DNA of 64,000 nt from the NCBI RefSeq assembly GCF_015711645.1, contig NZ_JABTEX010000004.1:62001-126000 (forward strand). The letters run 5' to 3'. Below, piece after piece: positions 1 through 9,175 of this stretch. This DNA comes from Planomonospora sp. ID82291. Its GTDB lineage: Bacteria; Actinomycetota; Actinomycetes; Streptosporangiales; Streptosporangiaceae. The notes below the pieces were generated by a model. It was not told the origin of the DNA, ran no database searches, and worked only from the letters and a program-made list of their open reading frames with translations. A program made the position numbers and the translations under genes. Each line of letters starts with the position of its first letter. Within the stretch, counting starts at the first letter, position 1.

Positions 1-556
1 CCGGGTAGCCCATCGCGATCCGTGCGGTGAAGCGGTCGCGCTGCGCCTCGGGGAGGGGATAGGTGCCCTCCATCTCGATCGGGTTCTGGGTGGCGATCAC
101 CATGAAGGGCGCGTCGAGCGGATAGGTGGTGCCGTCGACGGTGACCTGGTGCTCCCCCATGCACTCCAGCAGGGCCGACTGCGTCTTGGGGGAGGCGCGG
201 TTGATCTCGTCGCCGACCACGATGTTGGCGAACACCGGTCCCGGCTTGAACTCGAACTCCCTGGTCTGCTGGTTGTAGGCGCTCACTCCGGTGATGTCGC
301 TGGGCAGCAGGTCGGGGGTGAACTGGACACGACGCACCGGGCAGTCGATGGACCGCGCCAGGGCCTTGGCGAGCATGGTCTTGCCGACGCCGGGCACGTC
401 CTCGATGAGCAGATGGCCTTCCGCCAGCAGGACGGTCAAGGTCAGGCGGATGACGTCGCTCTTGCCCTCGATGACCGATTCGATCGCCTCGCGGATCCGG
501 TGCGCGGTGGCCACCAGGTCGTCGAGCCGAGGTGAGACGTCATGGGTTACTGCCAC
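1..556 (-). CDS. MoxR-family AAA+ ATPase, N-terminal part (runs off the window)
   Basis: About 185 N-terminal codons are present; the 3' end lies outside the window. The GTG at 556 is chosen because GGAGG sits 4 bases upstream on the minus strand. The Walker A motif GVGKT falls at about residue 55, in the context [15 protein letters not shown]. It is followed by a Walker B region ([19 protein letters not shown]) and sensor-1-like [11 protein letters not shown]. MoxR ATPases act as chaperones that insert cofactors or mature protein complexes, usually with a VWA/DUF58 partner encoded next door; that partner would lie to the left, outside the window. The gene is divergent from mraZ, a common actinobacterial arrangement. 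The family is certain; the client is unknown. Confidence 0.95.
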   Translation of the reverse strand, partial: MAVTHDVSPRLDDLVATAHRIREAIESVIEGKSDVIRLTLTVLLAEGHLLIEDVPGVGKTMLAKALARSIDCPVRRVQFTPDLLPSDITGVSAYNQQTREFEFKPGPVFANIVVGDEINRASPKTQSALLECMGEHQVTVDGTTYPLDAPFMVIATQNPIEMEGTYPLPEAQRDRFTARIAMGYP

Positions 557-840
557 CAGGCCTCCATGAGGGTGCGGCGGTTGCGCGCCGGGGGTACGTG
601 TTGCGGGGGGCCGATGTGGCCCCTCTCCCATTGTGAGTGCCGACACTACGTCTCCGCGGGTTCCTCGGCGACTTTATGCGGTCATTGAGGTCTATTTCGG
701 GTGAATAGCCCACAGTGTGTGCGGCGAATGTTTGTTTTCCGGGCACCCCGGGTCCGCGTCCCGTGCCGATCCGCGACCTCTTCTGGATGCGTTCTCCTCT
801 CCGTGCCTCCCGCTCCTTCGGCCGCTGGTCCATCCGGCGT

Positions 841-898
841 GCCGTGCCGGTCCGTGTGTCCGGCACGTGCGTCCGTGCCGTGCCGGTCCGTGTGTCCG
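841..898. repeat. 22-bp direct repeat, 36-bp period, between moxR and mraZ
   Basis: The same 22 bases occur at 841-862 and 877-898. They lie inside the roughly 590-bp gap between the divergent moxR and mraZ genes. I see no convincing gene in 557-1039: the open frames there have no ribosome binding site and no coherent protein. The gap otherwise holds the mraZ promoter region at its right end. Confidence 0.7.
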
Positions 899-1039
899 TC
901 CTGTGGACCCGTCCGGGTTCCGCCGCCCCGTCGACACGCCCGCGGCGCTTGACGGCCCGCTCGCCCGCTCCACTCTGCTCCACCCCTGCTGACCTGCGAG
1001 AACACTGGCCGATCCGAGCGGGGATCCGGCTGGAATCAG

Positions 1040-1096
1040 TTGACGGTGGGGAGAAGTGGAGTATGGTGGTGCGCAGTGGAGGGCCGAGCTGTGGAG
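1040..1096 (+). promoter_or_regulatory. mraZ promoter with four helically phased MraZ boxes
   Basis: A -35 TTGACG (1040-1045), 16-base spacer and -10 TATGGT (1062-1067) predict transcription from about 1074. GTGGNG boxes begin at 1046, 1056, 1066 and 1076, exactly 10 bp apart, with another at 1091. MraZ is known to bind short direct repeats spaced one helical turn apart upstream of its own gene. Here the boxes fill the spacer, cover the -10 and extend past the start site, so MraZ autorepression of the whole cluster is the natural reading. The boxes are seen directly; the binding is inferred. Confidence 0.75.
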
Positions 1097-1142
1097 AGAG
1101 TGCAGCGCCGAGCGTTCCACTGGGTACGGGAGGTGGGGGCCG

Positions 1143-1574
1143 ATGTTCCTCGGCACTCACCATCCGCGCCTCGATGACAAGGGACGGCTGTTCCTGCCGG
1201 CGAAGTACCGTGAGGAGCTGGCGGAGGGTCTGGTGATCACCAAAGGCCAGGAGCGCTGCCTCTACGTATTTCCCGTAGAGGAGTTTCAGCGCATCACCGA
1301 GGCTCTGCGAACCGCGCCGGTGACCGCGAAGGCGGTCCGCGATTACAGCCGTGTCTTCTTCGCCGGTGCGTCCGACGAGTTCGCTGACAGACAAGGCCGG
1401 GTCACCATCCCGCAGGCTCTGCGTGAGTACGCCCGCCTGCAGCGCGACTGCGTGGTCATCGGAGCCAACACCCGGTTGGAGATCTGGGACGCGCAGGCCT
1501 GGGACGTCTATCTGGCCGATCAAGAGCAGGCCTTCGCCGATCTGTCGGAGGAGGTGCTGCCAGGGATTCTGTGA
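1143..1574 (+). CDS. mraZ: Transcriptional regulator MraZ
   Basis: 143 aa, the usual family length. It is the first gene of the division and cell-wall cluster. Two AbrB-like MraZ repeats are visible: the first around DDKGRLFLP (residues 11-19), the second around DRQGRVTIP (about residue 80). The ATG at 1143 follows GGGAGGTGGGG with normal spacing; an upstream in-frame ATG at 1056 lies inside the operator array and is rejected. MraZ forms rings that bind phased repeats at its own promoter and adjusts expression of dcw genes such as rsmH. Unusually, it is separated from rsmH by 434 bp. Confidence 0.96.
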   Translation: MFLGTHHPRLDDKGRLFLPAKYREELAEGLVITKGQERCLYVFPVEEFQRITEALRTAPVTAKAVRDYSRVFFAGASDEFADRQGRVTIPQALREYARLQRDCVVIGANTRLEIWDAQAWDVYLADQEQAFADLSEEVLPGIL

Positions 1575-1813
1575 TTCCACGGTCGACTCATCGGTGAACA
1601 CGTCGTTCGGCGAGGTCTCCACCCGCAACCAGCCGCGCACCAGCTGATGCACCTTCCCCGGTGTCAGGTGGCGCGCGGACACGCGGGTGCGGATGGGGAC
1701 CTGGCCGGACGGCCCGGGGTGGGGGCCTGTCAGAGCCTGCTTCGCAAACCCCGTACTCTGCGGTGGCGGCGCCGGGACGGCGTCCCCCCGCGTTGCCACC
1801 TCGCTCCACCAGA

Positions 1814-1854
1814 AGCCTCGCCCGGCCCGCGCCCGTCGCGGGCCGGGCGAGGCT
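1814..1854. repeat. Perfect 18-bp stem hairpin in the mraZ-rsmH gap
   Basis: Arms 1814-1831 and 1837-1854 are perfectly complementary around a 5-base loop. There is no T-run, so it is not a standard intrinsic terminator. It sits inside wider arms: a 10-base sequence at 1736-1745 is the exact inverse of 1933-1942. The 1575-2008 interval holds no convincing plus-strand gene. On the minus strand about 1580-1740 there is an open frame with GC-rich wobble positions (contains HQLVRGWLRVETSPND) that I cannot assign. Confidence 0.75.
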
Positions 1855-2008
1855 GGTCGGCGTCCGGGCCGGGGCGCCCCGTCGCCGTGCGGCGGACCCG
1901 TCCGGGACGGCCGGGTGAGGCGGGCGAGGTCCGCGAAGCAGGTTCCACGACACCGATGAACGTCCGCCGCGTATCCGCGAGCGGGGCGGCGAAGGGGGGG
2001 TGTGCTCC

Positions 2009-3001
2009 ATGCACGCCGAGAACGACAGGAACGATCCTCAGGAGCCGGGCGGGCACGTGCCCGTGATGCTCGAGCGCGTGCTCGAACTGCTGGCCCCCGC
2101 ACTGGACCGGCCCGCACCCGTGGTCGTCGACGCGAACCTCGGCCTCGGCGGGCACGCCGAGGCCCTGCTGGCCGCCCACCCCTCGCTCCACCTCGTCGGG
2201 ATCGACCGCGATCCGACCGCGATCGAGCGCTCGGCGGCCAGGCTCGCGCCGTACGCCGCCCGGACCACGCTGGTCCGCGCGGTCTCCGACGAGCTCGCCG
2301 ACGTGCTGGCCGGGATCGGCCGCCCCCGGATCGACGGGGCGCTGTTCGACCTCGGCGTCTCCTCGCCCCAGCTCGACGAGGCCGAGCGGGGCTTCGCCTA
2401 CTCCTACGACGCGCCGCTGGACATGCGGATGGACCGGGAGGAGGAGCTGACGGCCGAGAGCGTCGTCAACACCTATCCCGTCGCCGAGCTGATCCGGATC
2501 CTGCGTGACTACGGCGAGGAGAGATTCGCCCCGCGTGTCGCGCACCTCATTGCCAAGGAAAGGGCCAGGGAAGCCATAACGTCTACCAAGCGGCTTGCGG
2601 AGATCGTTCGTACGGCGATCCCCGCGGCCACGCGGAGGACCGGAGGGAATCCCGCAAAAAGGACTTTCCAGGCGTTGCGAATCGAGGTGAACGCGGAGTT
2701 GACGGCACTGGAGAGGGCGCTGCCCGCGGCACTCGACGCGCTGACGCTCGGCGGCCGCGTCGTCGTGCTCGCCTACCACTCTCTTGAGGATCGGTTGACC
2801 AAGCAGATCCTCACCGCACGAACCCGGGACACCAGCCCTCCGGGGCTGCCCGTCCCGCTCCCGGCTCACCAGCCGAGGTTCGCCCTGCTGACGAAGGGAG
2901 CCGAGCTCCCGAGCGAAGAGGAGGTGGCCCGCAACCCGCGGGCGGCCTCTGCCCGGTGCCGGGCGGCAGAAAGGATCCGTGAGGCAGTTGACGAGAGCTG
3001 A
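2009..3001 (+). CDS. rsmH: 16S rRNA m4C1402 methyltransferase RsmH (MraW)
   Basis: 330 aa. RsmH N4-methylates C1402 of 16S rRNA in the ribosomal P site using SAM. The N-terminal [13 protein letters not shown], the SAM-binding [14 protein letters not shown] (around residue 35), [14 protein letters not shown] and the C-terminal YHSLEDR are all diagnostic. ATG 2009 is preferred to GTG 2000 because the purine tract (AAGGGGGGG, 1992-2000) is 8 bases upstream of the ATG but abuts the GTG. The 3' end overlaps ftsL by 23 bp. Length and motifs are normal. Confidence 0.96.
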   Translation: MHAENDRNDPQEPGGHVPVMLERVLELLAPALDRPAPVVVDANLGLGGHAEALLAAHPSLHLVGIDRDPTAIERSAARLAPYAARTTLVRAVSDELADVLAGIGRPRIDGALFDLGVSSPQLDEAERGFAYSYDAPLDMRMDREEELTAESVVNTYPVAELIRILRDYGEERFAPRVAHLIAKERAREAITSTKRLAEIVRTAIPAATRRTGGNPAKRTFQALRIEVNAELTALERALPAALDALTLGGRVVVLAYHSLEDRLTKQILTARTRDTSPPGLPVPLPAHQPRFALLTKGAELPSEEEVARNPRAASARCRAAERIREAVDES

Positions 3002-3482
3002 GCCAGACGTCCGCCGCGCCGCTCCCGGCCGTGACAGGCGGCCCCCGCGGATCCCCCGCGTGGCGCCGCACGGCCGCAGGCCCGGGTCCGCCGCGGCCCG
3101 GACGGCTCGGACGGCCGAGGCCCAGGCGGGCTCCCCGCAGGGGCGCGCGCCGCGGGCCCCCTTCGTGCTGCTCGTGGTCGGCCTGCTCTGCGGAGGCCTG
3201 GTCACCCTGCTGCTGCTGAACACCGTCCTGGCCCAGAACTCCATCCGGGAGAGCGACCTGCGCAAGGAGCTCCAGCAGCTCAGTCTGCAGAAGCAGAAGC
3301 AGAAGATCGAGAACATGCAGTTGGAGATGCCCCGCCAGGTCGCCGACGCGGCCGACCGGCAGGGGATGGTCCCCGACGACTCCGCCCGTGTGATCACCCC
3401 TGACGGCTTCCCCGGGGGCCGGGTCGCCAGCGAGGACCAGACGCCCGTCGGGCAGGAGCGAGTGCCGGGCACGGATCGATGA
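2979..3482 (+). CDS. ftsL: Divisome protein FtsL
   Basis: 167 aa bitopic membrane protein. It has a basic Pro/Arg-rich cytoplasmic tail (about residues 1-59), one membrane span (about 60-85, [20 protein letters not shown]), then a Gln/Lys-rich coiled coil ([19 protein letters not shown]) typical of FtsL/DivIC. FtsL joins FtsQ and the FtsW-FtsI synthase at the septum. GTG 2979 is preceded by AAAGGA. The gene overlaps the rsmH 3' end, and its TGA overlaps the ftsI start as ATGA, implying translational coupling. Sequence conservation is low, so the call rests on topology and position. Confidence 0.88.
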   Translation: MRQLTRAEPDVRRAAPGRDRRPPRIPRVAPHGRRPGSAAARTARTAEAQAGSPQGRAPRAPFVLLVVGLLCGGLVTLLLLNTVLAQNSIRESDLRKELQQLSLQKQKQKIENMQLEMPRQVADAADRQGMVPDDSARVITPDGFPGGRVASEDQTPVGQERVPGTDR

Positions 3483-6127
3483 ACGACAGCGGTGGGCGCG
3501 GCGCCGGCCGCGGTGGCTCCGGCCGCCGCGGCCCTCGCCGTCCCGCCCGTCCTGAGGGACAGGACGGGCAGGCGGGCGCGGAGGGCGCCGGCGGGCCCGG
3601 GGCCCGGGGAGGGGCGGGACGGCCCGTGCCCCCCGGCGGGCGCGATGGGACGGACGGACGGGGGAAGCCCGCCCGTCCCGACGGTCTCGGGCGCTCCGAC
3701 GGTCCGGGCCACTCCGGCAGGACGGGAAAGGCCGGCGGCTCCGCGCGGTCCGGGGGGCGCGGAGGCGCGGACGCGCCCGGCGGCCCGGCACGCACCCGGG
3801 GACAGACCGGAGGCGGCGGCCGGGACGCATCGGAGCGGCCGGGCGGAGCCGCAGGGCGCAGCTCCGAGAAGCCGGGCGGGGGCGGCAGGCAGGGCCGGTC
3901 CGGGAAGCCGGACGGCCCCGGCAGGCCGCCGCGCCCCGCGACGCCCGGTCGGCCGGCCCGCCCCGACGCATCCGGCGGGCCGGGCCGCACCGAGGCGCGC
4001 CCGGGGGCCCAGGGAAGACCGGGGGCCCAGGGAAGACCAGGGGCCCAGGGAAGACCAGGGGCCCAGGGGAGACCGAGCCGTGGTGAGCAGGCCGCTCCCC
4101 GGCCGTCCGGGAGGCCGGGCCGTGGTGGAACCGTACGCCCGGACGCGTCGGGGAGGCCGGGCCGTGCCGAGTCGGCGCGTCCCGGGGCGCCCGGCGGGCC
4201 CGCCCGCCCGGAGGGGGCCCGTCCCGGATCCGGGCGTCCGGGTCCGCGTCCCGCACGTGAGCGCGACGGCGAGCCGACCGATCCCGGACGCACGATCCGG
4301 AAGCGGGCCGCGGCGCCCGGCGGGCCGCGCGGACCCGTGCGGCGACCGGGGGAGGGCGCCCCGCCCCGCCCGCCGCGGCCTCCGGCGCGCGCGCCGATGG
4401 TGCTGCACCTGGGCAACCCCGGCAGGCGGATCAGCATCGGCCTGATCGCGATGACCTTCGTGCTGTCCGTCTTCGCCGGTCGACTGGTCCAGCTGCAGGG
4501 GCTGGACTCCAAGGTGTACGCGGCCGAGGCGGCCCGGCAGCGCGTCCAGGAGGAGCGGATCCCCGCCCGGCGCGGCTCGATCACCGACGTCAACGGGTAC
4601 GAGCTCGCACTGACGGTCGAGGCACGCGAGATCTTCGTGGACCCCCTGGAGGTGACGCCCGCCAAGCGCGACCAGGTGGCGGCGATGCTGGCCGCCGAGC
4701 TCGGTGAGCCGAAGGAGCGGATCGCGGCCGAGATCGCCGACACCGGCAAGCGCTACGTCCCCATCGGGACCGTCGACCCGATCCACGCCCAGAAGGTGCT
4801 CGCGCACGGCTTCAAGGGGGTCGGCAGCAAGCACGAGTACCGCAGGGACTACCCCGGCGGCGATCTGGCGGGCACCCTGATCGGCTTCGTCGGTGACGAC
4901 GGCGGCGGGCTGAGCGGCCTGGAACTCGTGCACGACAAGCTGCTGGCCGGGCGCGACGGCCAGCAGAGCATCGAGACCGGGCGCGACGGCCAGCGGATCC
5001 CGATGACCCGCAGCACCCGGCGGCAGCCGGTGGAGGGCCGGAACGTGCGGCTCACCATCGACCGGGACATCCAGTGGGCCGCGCAGAAGGCGATCACCGA
5101 GCAGGTCGCGGCCACCGGGGCCCGCACCGGCAGCGTCATCGTGATGGACGTGCAGACCGGCCAGGTGGCGGCGATCGCGAACGCCCCCGAGCTGAACCTG
5201 AAGGACTGGGGGAAGACCTCCGCGGAGAGCTGGGTCAACCGCGCCGTGGCCGACGTGTTCGAACCGGGCAGCACGAACAAGGTGATCACGGCGGCCGCGG
5301 CGCTGGAGTCGGGGGCCGTGCGCCCCGAGACCGTGTTCACGGTCGCGGACGACATCCGGTGCGCCGACAAGGTGCTGCGCGACTCCCACCCGCATCCGAC
5401 CGAGCGCCTGACCTTCTCCGGCGTGGTCGCCACCTCCAGCAACGTGGGCACGATCCTCGCCGCGCAGAAGGTGGGGGACGCCAAGCTCCACGAGATGCTG
5501 CGGCGCTTCGGGTTCGGCGCCAAGCCCGGGGCGGGCCTGTACCGGGAGGAGGCCGGACTGCTGCCCTCGTGGCAGGAGTGGTCGGGCAGCCAGCGCTGCA
5601 CGATCGCCTACGGCCAGGGCGTGTCGGTCACCGCGCTGCAGACGGCCAGCGTCTACCAGACCATCGCCAACGGCGGCGTGCGGATCGCCCCGTCGGTCGT
5701 GGCCGGCACCACCGGAGCCGACGGCGCGTTCGTGCCGGCCGCGCCGGCCACGCGCACCCGGGTGGTCGGCGAGCGCACGGCCCGGGAGGTCTCGCTGATG
5801 CTGGAGGCCGCGGTGAGCGCGGAGGGCACCGGCAACCTCGCCTCGATCGACGGCTACCGGGTGGCGGGCAAGACCGGCACCGCGATGCGCTATGACGCCG
5901 CCTGCCAGGGCTACTGCGGCTACACCGCGACCTTCGCGGGCTTCGCCCCGGCCGACAAGCCGCGCCTGGTCGTCCTGACGGTCATCCAGGACCCCAGGAA
6001 GGGCCACTACGGAGGGGAGATCGCGGCCCCGGTCTTCAAGAAGGTGATGACGTTCGCGCTGAAGAGCAGGAAGATCCCGCCCACCGGCACCGAGCCGCCC
6101 GTGGTGCGGATCCGCGCCGGGGAATGA
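3479..6127 (+). CDS. ftsI: Septal transpeptidase FtsI (class B PBP) with a 300-residue disordered tail
   Basis: 882 aa, well above the 600-700 usual for the family. Residues 1 to about 306 are a Gly/Pro/Arg-rich cytoplasmic tail including four tandem GAQGRP units. A membrane span follows (about 317-337), then the dimerisation domain (RRGSITDVNG) and the transpeptidase domain. Catalytic motifs are intact: S598-T-N-K601, S653-S-N655 and K798-T-G800. It crosslinks septal peptidoglycan as partner of FtsW. The start at 3479 overlaps ftsL (ATGA); an internal ATG at 4397 would give a normal-length 576-aa protein. The open frame and multiple-of-3 repeats support translation of the tail, but this is unproven. 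No PASTA domains. Confidence 0.94.
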   Translation: MNDSGGRGAGRGGSGRRGPRRPARPEGQDGQAGAEGAGGPGARGGAGRPVPPGGRDGTDGRGKPARPDGLGRSDGPGHSGRTGKAGGSARSGGRGGADAPGGPARTRGQTGGGGRDASERPGGAAGRSSEKPGGGGRQGRSGKPDGPGRPPRPATPGRPARPDASGGPGRTEARPGAQGRPGAQGRPGAQGRPGAQGRPSRGEQAAPRPSGRPGRGGTVRPDASGRPGRAESARPGAPGGPARPEGARPGSGRPGPRPARERDGEPTDPGRTIRKRAAAPGGPRGPVRRPGEGAPPRPPRPPARAPMVLHLGNPGRRISIGLIAMTFVLSVFAGRLVQLQGLDSKVYAAEAARQRVQEERIPARRGSITDVNGYELALTVEAREIFVDPLEVTPAKRDQVAAMLAAELGEPKERIAAEIADTGKRYVPIGTVDPIHAQKVLAHGFKGVGSKHEYRRDYPGGDLAGTLIGFVGDDGGGLSGLELVHDKLLAGRDGQQSIETGRDGQRIPMTRSTRRQPVEGRNVRLTIDRDIQWAAQKAITEQVAATGARTGSVIVMDVQTGQVAAIANAPELNLKDWGKTSAESWVNRAVADVFEPGSTNKVITAAAALESGAVRPETVFTVADDIRCADKVLRDSHPHPTERLTFSGVVATSSNVGTILAAQKVGDAKLHEMLRRFGFGAKPGAGLYREEAGLLPSWQEWSGSQRCTIAYGQGVSVTALQTASVYQTIANGGVRIAPSVVAGTTGADGAFVPAAPATRTRVVGERTAREVSLMLEAAVSAEGTGNLASIDGYRVAGKTGTAMRYDAACQGYCGYTATFAGFAPADKPRLVVLTVIQDPRKGHYGGEIAAPVFKKVMTFALKSRKIPPTGTEPPVVRIRAGE
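4003..4074 (+). repeat. Four 18-bp tandem repeats inside ftsI
   Basis: Four near-identical 18-bp units (4003, 4021, 4039, 4057) encode GAQGRP or GAQGRPS-like hexapeptides in the FtsI N-terminal tail. They differ at only a few positions, suggesting recent slippage. Confidence 0.9.
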
Positions 6128-6149
6128 GCGGGGACGGTACGCTCTCGCC

Positions 6150-7727
6150 GTGCGTCCCCCGTCGTCCATGCGACCTTCAACCAGTTCACCCCGGCCGCTC
6201 TCCGGGCTGGCGAGCCTGCTCGGCGCCCCCTCGGGCACGTCGCGCGCGCCGCTGGCCGCGGTCTCCGGGGTCACGATCGACTCCCGCCAGGTCCGGCGCG
6301 GCGACCTGTACGTCGCGCTGCCCGGAGCCGTCTCCCACGGTGCGGACTTCGCCGCGCAGGCGCTGGCCGCGGGGGCGGCCGCGATCCTGACCGATCCGGC
6401 GGGCCGCAAGGCCGCCGTCGCGACCGGGCTGCCGGTCCTCGTCGTCCCGGACCCGCGGGCCGTGCTCGGGCAGGTCGCCGCCTGGGTGTACGGCCGGCCC
6501 GCGCACGACATGACGGTCGTCGGCGTCACCGGCACCAGCGGCAAGACCACCACGACCTTCCTGCTGGAGGCCGGGCTGCGCGCCGCCGGCCACACGACGG
6601 GCCTGGTCGGCGGGGTGGAGATCCGCGCCGGCGGGCTGCGCTTCACGCCTCGGCTGACCACCCCCGAGGCCAGCGAGCTGCAGGGACTGTTCGCCCTCAT
6701 GCGCGAGCGGGGCGTCACCGCCGCCGCCATGGAGGTCTCCAGCCACGCCCTGGCCCTGGGCCGGGTCGACGCGGTCTTCTACGACGTGGCGCTGTTCACC
6801 AACCTCTCCCAGGACCACCTGGACTTCCACCGCGACCTCGACGACTATTTCGCGGCCAAGGCCCGGCTGTTCACCCCGGAGATGAGCCGGGTGGGCGTCG
6901 CCAACCTCGACGACGCCCACGGCCGCGAGCTCCTGAGCCGCGCGAAGATCCCGATGGTCTCCTTCTCCGCGCTGGGCGCCCCGGAGGCCGACTGGAGGGC
7001 TCTGGACGTGCGGCTGGGCTCCGACGGGAGCGCCTTCCGCGTGGTCGGCCCCGGCGGCGTCGAGGAGGACGCCGCGGTGGCCCTGCCCGGTCCCTTCAAC
7101 GTGGCCAACGCGCTGGGCGCGATCGTGGCGCTGGTCGAGGCCGGGGTCTCGCTGCGCGCCGCGGTGACGGGCGTGGGCACGCTGGCCGGGGTGCCCGGCC
7201 GGATGGAGCGCGTCCCCGGCGGAGAGGGCTTCGAGGCGGTCGTCGACTACTCGCACAAGCCGGGCGCGGTGGAGTCGGTGCTGCGCTCGCTGCGCGAGGT
7301 GACGGCCGGCAGGCTGACCGTGGTGCTCGGTTGCGGCGGTGACCGAGACCGGGGCAAACGCCCGATGATGGGGGAAGCCGCCGCACGCCTGGCGGATGTG
7401 GCTATTCTCACCAGCGACAACCCTCGCTCGGAGGACCCCCTGCGGATCCTGGCCGAGATGATGGACGGAATCCTCGGCGTGCCCGAGGAGGAGCGCGCGC
7501 ATGTGATCATTGAGCCGGACCGGGCCGCGGCCATCGAGCTGGCGATCGGCCGGGCGGGCTCCGGCGACGTCGTCGTCGTGGCGGGCAAAGGCCACGAGCA
7601 GGGTCAGTACGTCGGAGACCGGGTTCTCCCGTTCGACGACAGGCAGGTGGTGGCCGACGCGATCGCCGGACGGCGGAGCCGTACCGGGCGCCGAAGCACG
7701 GACGAGAGTAGGGAAGACGCATCATGA
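6150..7727 (+). CDS. murE: UDP-MurNAc-tripeptide synthetase MurE, meso-diaminopimelate type
   Basis: 525 aa. MurE adds the third stem-peptide residue to UDP-MurNAc-L-Ala-D-Glu using ATP. The P-loop GTSGKTTTT is at residues 128-136. D423-N-P-R426 is the signature of enzymes that add meso-diaminopimelate rather than lysine, so the wall should be mDAP-type. KGHEQGQY near the C terminus is also conserved. GTG 6150 lies 22 bases after ftsI with a weak ribosome site; ATG 6168 is an alternative. The stop overlaps murF as ATGA. Confidence 0.96.
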   Translation: MRPPSSMRPSTSSPRPLSGLASLLGAPSGTSRAPLAAVSGVTIDSRQVRRGDLYVALPGAVSHGADFAAQALAAGAAAILTDPAGRKAAVATGLPVLVVPDPRAVLGQVAAWVYGRPAHDMTVVGVTGTSGKTTTTFLLEAGLRAAGHTTGLVGGVEIRAGGLRFTPRLTTPEASELQGLFALMRERGVTAAAMEVSSHALALGRVDAVFYDVALFTNLSQDHLDFHRDLDDYFAAKARLFTPEMSRVGVANLDDAHGRELLSRAKIPMVSFSALGAPEADWRALDVRLGSDGSAFRVVGPGGVEEDAAVALPGPFNVANALGAIVALVEAGVSLRAAVTGVGTLAGVPGRMERVPGGEGFEAVVDYSHKPGAVESVLRSLREVTAGRLTVVLGCGGDRDRGKRPMMGEAAARLADVAILTSDNPRSEDPLRILAEMMDGILGVPEEERAHVIIEPDRAAAIELAIGRAGSGDVVVVAGKGHEQGQYVGDRVLPFDDRQVVADAIAGRRSRTGRRSTDESREDAS

Positions 7728-9175
7728 TCCCGTTGCCGCTGGCGAGGATCGCCGAGATCACCTCGGGCGCCCTCACGGGCATGGCCGATCCCCGCGCGGT
7801 GGTGCGCGGCCCGGTCGTCATCGACTCCCGGGCGGCCGAACCGGGGTCGCTGTTCGTCGCGATCAAGGGCGACCGGGCCGACGGGCACGACTTCGCGGCC
7901 CAGGCCGTGGCGGCCGGGGCGGTCGCGGTGCTCGCGGAGCGGCCCGTCGAGGCTCCCGCGGTGATCGTCGGCGACGTCCTGGCCGCGCTGGCCGCCCTGG
8001 CCACCGCCGTCTGCGCCGAGCTGCCCGACTGCACGGTCGTCGGCGTCACCGGCTCGGCGGGCAAGACCAGTACCAAGGACCTGCTGGCCCGCCTCACCGC
8101 CCGGATCGGCCCGACGGTCGCCCCGCCCGGCTCCTTCAACAACGAGATCGGCCACCCGCTGACCGTGCTGCGGGCCGACGAGACCACCCGCTACCAGGTG
8201 CTGGAGCTCAGCGCCCGGAACGTCGGGCACATCGCCCACCTGGCGCGCATCGCCCCGCCGAAGATCGGCGTGGTCCTCAACGTCGGCACCGCGCACCTGG
8301 GCGTCTTCGGCAGCCGCGAGACGATCGCCCGGGCCAAGGGCGAGCTGGTGGAGGCGCTGCCGGCCGACGGCGTGGCCGTGCTGAACGCCGACGACCCGCT
8401 GGTGGCCGCGATGGCCGGCCGCACCCGCGCCCGCGTGACCTGGTACGGCCGCGCCGACGGCGCCGACGTGCGGGCCGAGGACGTGACCGTGGACGAGCGG
8501 GGCCGCGCGTCCTTCACGCTGCGCACCCCGTCGGGCTCCGCGCCGGTCGGCCTGCGCCTGTACGGCGAGCACGCGGTCGACAACGCCCTGGCCGCGGCGG
8601 CCGCCGCCTACGAGCTCGGCCTGCCGGTCGCCGTCATCGCCCGGGAGCTGTCGGAGGCCGAGCCCCGCAGCCGCTGGCGGATGGAGGTCAGCGACCGGGC
8701 GGACGGGGTCACCGTGATCAACGACGCCTACAACGCCAACCCCGACTCCATGCGCGCCGCCTTCAACGCCCTGGACGCGCTCGCCGGTCCGCGCCGGCGC
8801 TTCGCGGTCGTCGCCTCCCTGGCCGAGCTGGGCGAGCATAGCGACGCCCTGAACGAGGAGGTCGGCCGGCTGGCCGGCGGGGCGGGGCTGGCCGGGCTGG
8901 TCGTCGTCGGCGAGGACGCCGGCCCCATCCTGGCCGGGGCCCGCGCCGCGGTCGAGGAGGCGGCCGGGGCGGCGGCCGGGGAGCCCGCGTCCGGCGCGCC
9001 GCCGGGACCGGAGCCGCGCCCCGCCGTCCGCGTGCTGCACGCCGCCGACACCGCGCAGGCCGCGGCCCTCCTGGAGGGCATGCTCGCCCCCGGTGACGTG
9101 GTCCTGGTCAAGGGCTCGCGCGCCGCCGGGCTGGAGCGCGTGGCCCACGCCCTGACCGGGGGTGACGGCCAGTGA
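7724..9175 (+). CDS. murF: UDP-MurNAc-tripeptide D-Ala-D-Ala ligase MurF
   Basis: 483 aa. MurF attaches D-Ala-D-Ala to complete the cytoplasmic UDP-MurNAc-pentapeptide. Its P-loop [10 protein letters not shown] (K114) carries the Lys-Asp ending seen in Mur[14 protein letters not shown] and [14 protein letters not shown] are further family hallmarks. An Ala/Gly-rich insertion near residues 405-425 ([20 protein letters not shown]) is probably a surface loop. The start overlaps murE by 4 bases, and the TGA overlaps the mraY GTG, so murE-murF-mraY are translationally coupled. Confidence 0.96.
   Translation: MIPLPLARIAEITSGALTGMADPRAVVRGPVVIDSRAAEPGSLFVAIKGDRADGHDFAAQAVAAGAVAVLAERPVEAPAVIVGDVLAALAALATAVCAELPDCTVVGVTGSAGKTSTKDLLARLTARIGPTVAPPGSFNNEIGHPLTVLRADETTRYQVLELSARNVGHIAHLARIAPPKIGVVLNVGTAHLGVFGSRETIARAKGELVEALPADGVAVLNADDPLVAAMAGRTRARVTWYGRADGADVRAEDVTVDERGRASFTLRTPSGSAPVGLRLYGEHAVDNALAAAAAAYELGLPVAVIARELSEAEPRSRWRMEVSDRADGVTVINDAYNANPDSMRAAFNALDALAGPRRRFAVVASLAELGEHSDALNEEVGRLAGGAGLAGLVVVGEDAGPILAGARAAVEEAAGAAAGEPASGAPPGPEPRPAVRVLHAADTAQAAALLEGMLAPGDVVLVKGSRAAGLERVAHALTGGDGQ

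Noticed and set aside
1056-1142. An upstream in-frame ATG that would extend MraZ by 29 residues
   Set aside because: It lies inside the operator boxes at the -10, upstream of the predicted start site, and the extra residues do not match MraZ.
1730-6730. A 1666-codon open frame on the minus strand opposite rsmH, ftsL and ftsI
   Set aside because: It is antisense to well-supported genes, has no recognisable domains, and reflects the scarcity of stop codons in very GC-rich DNA.
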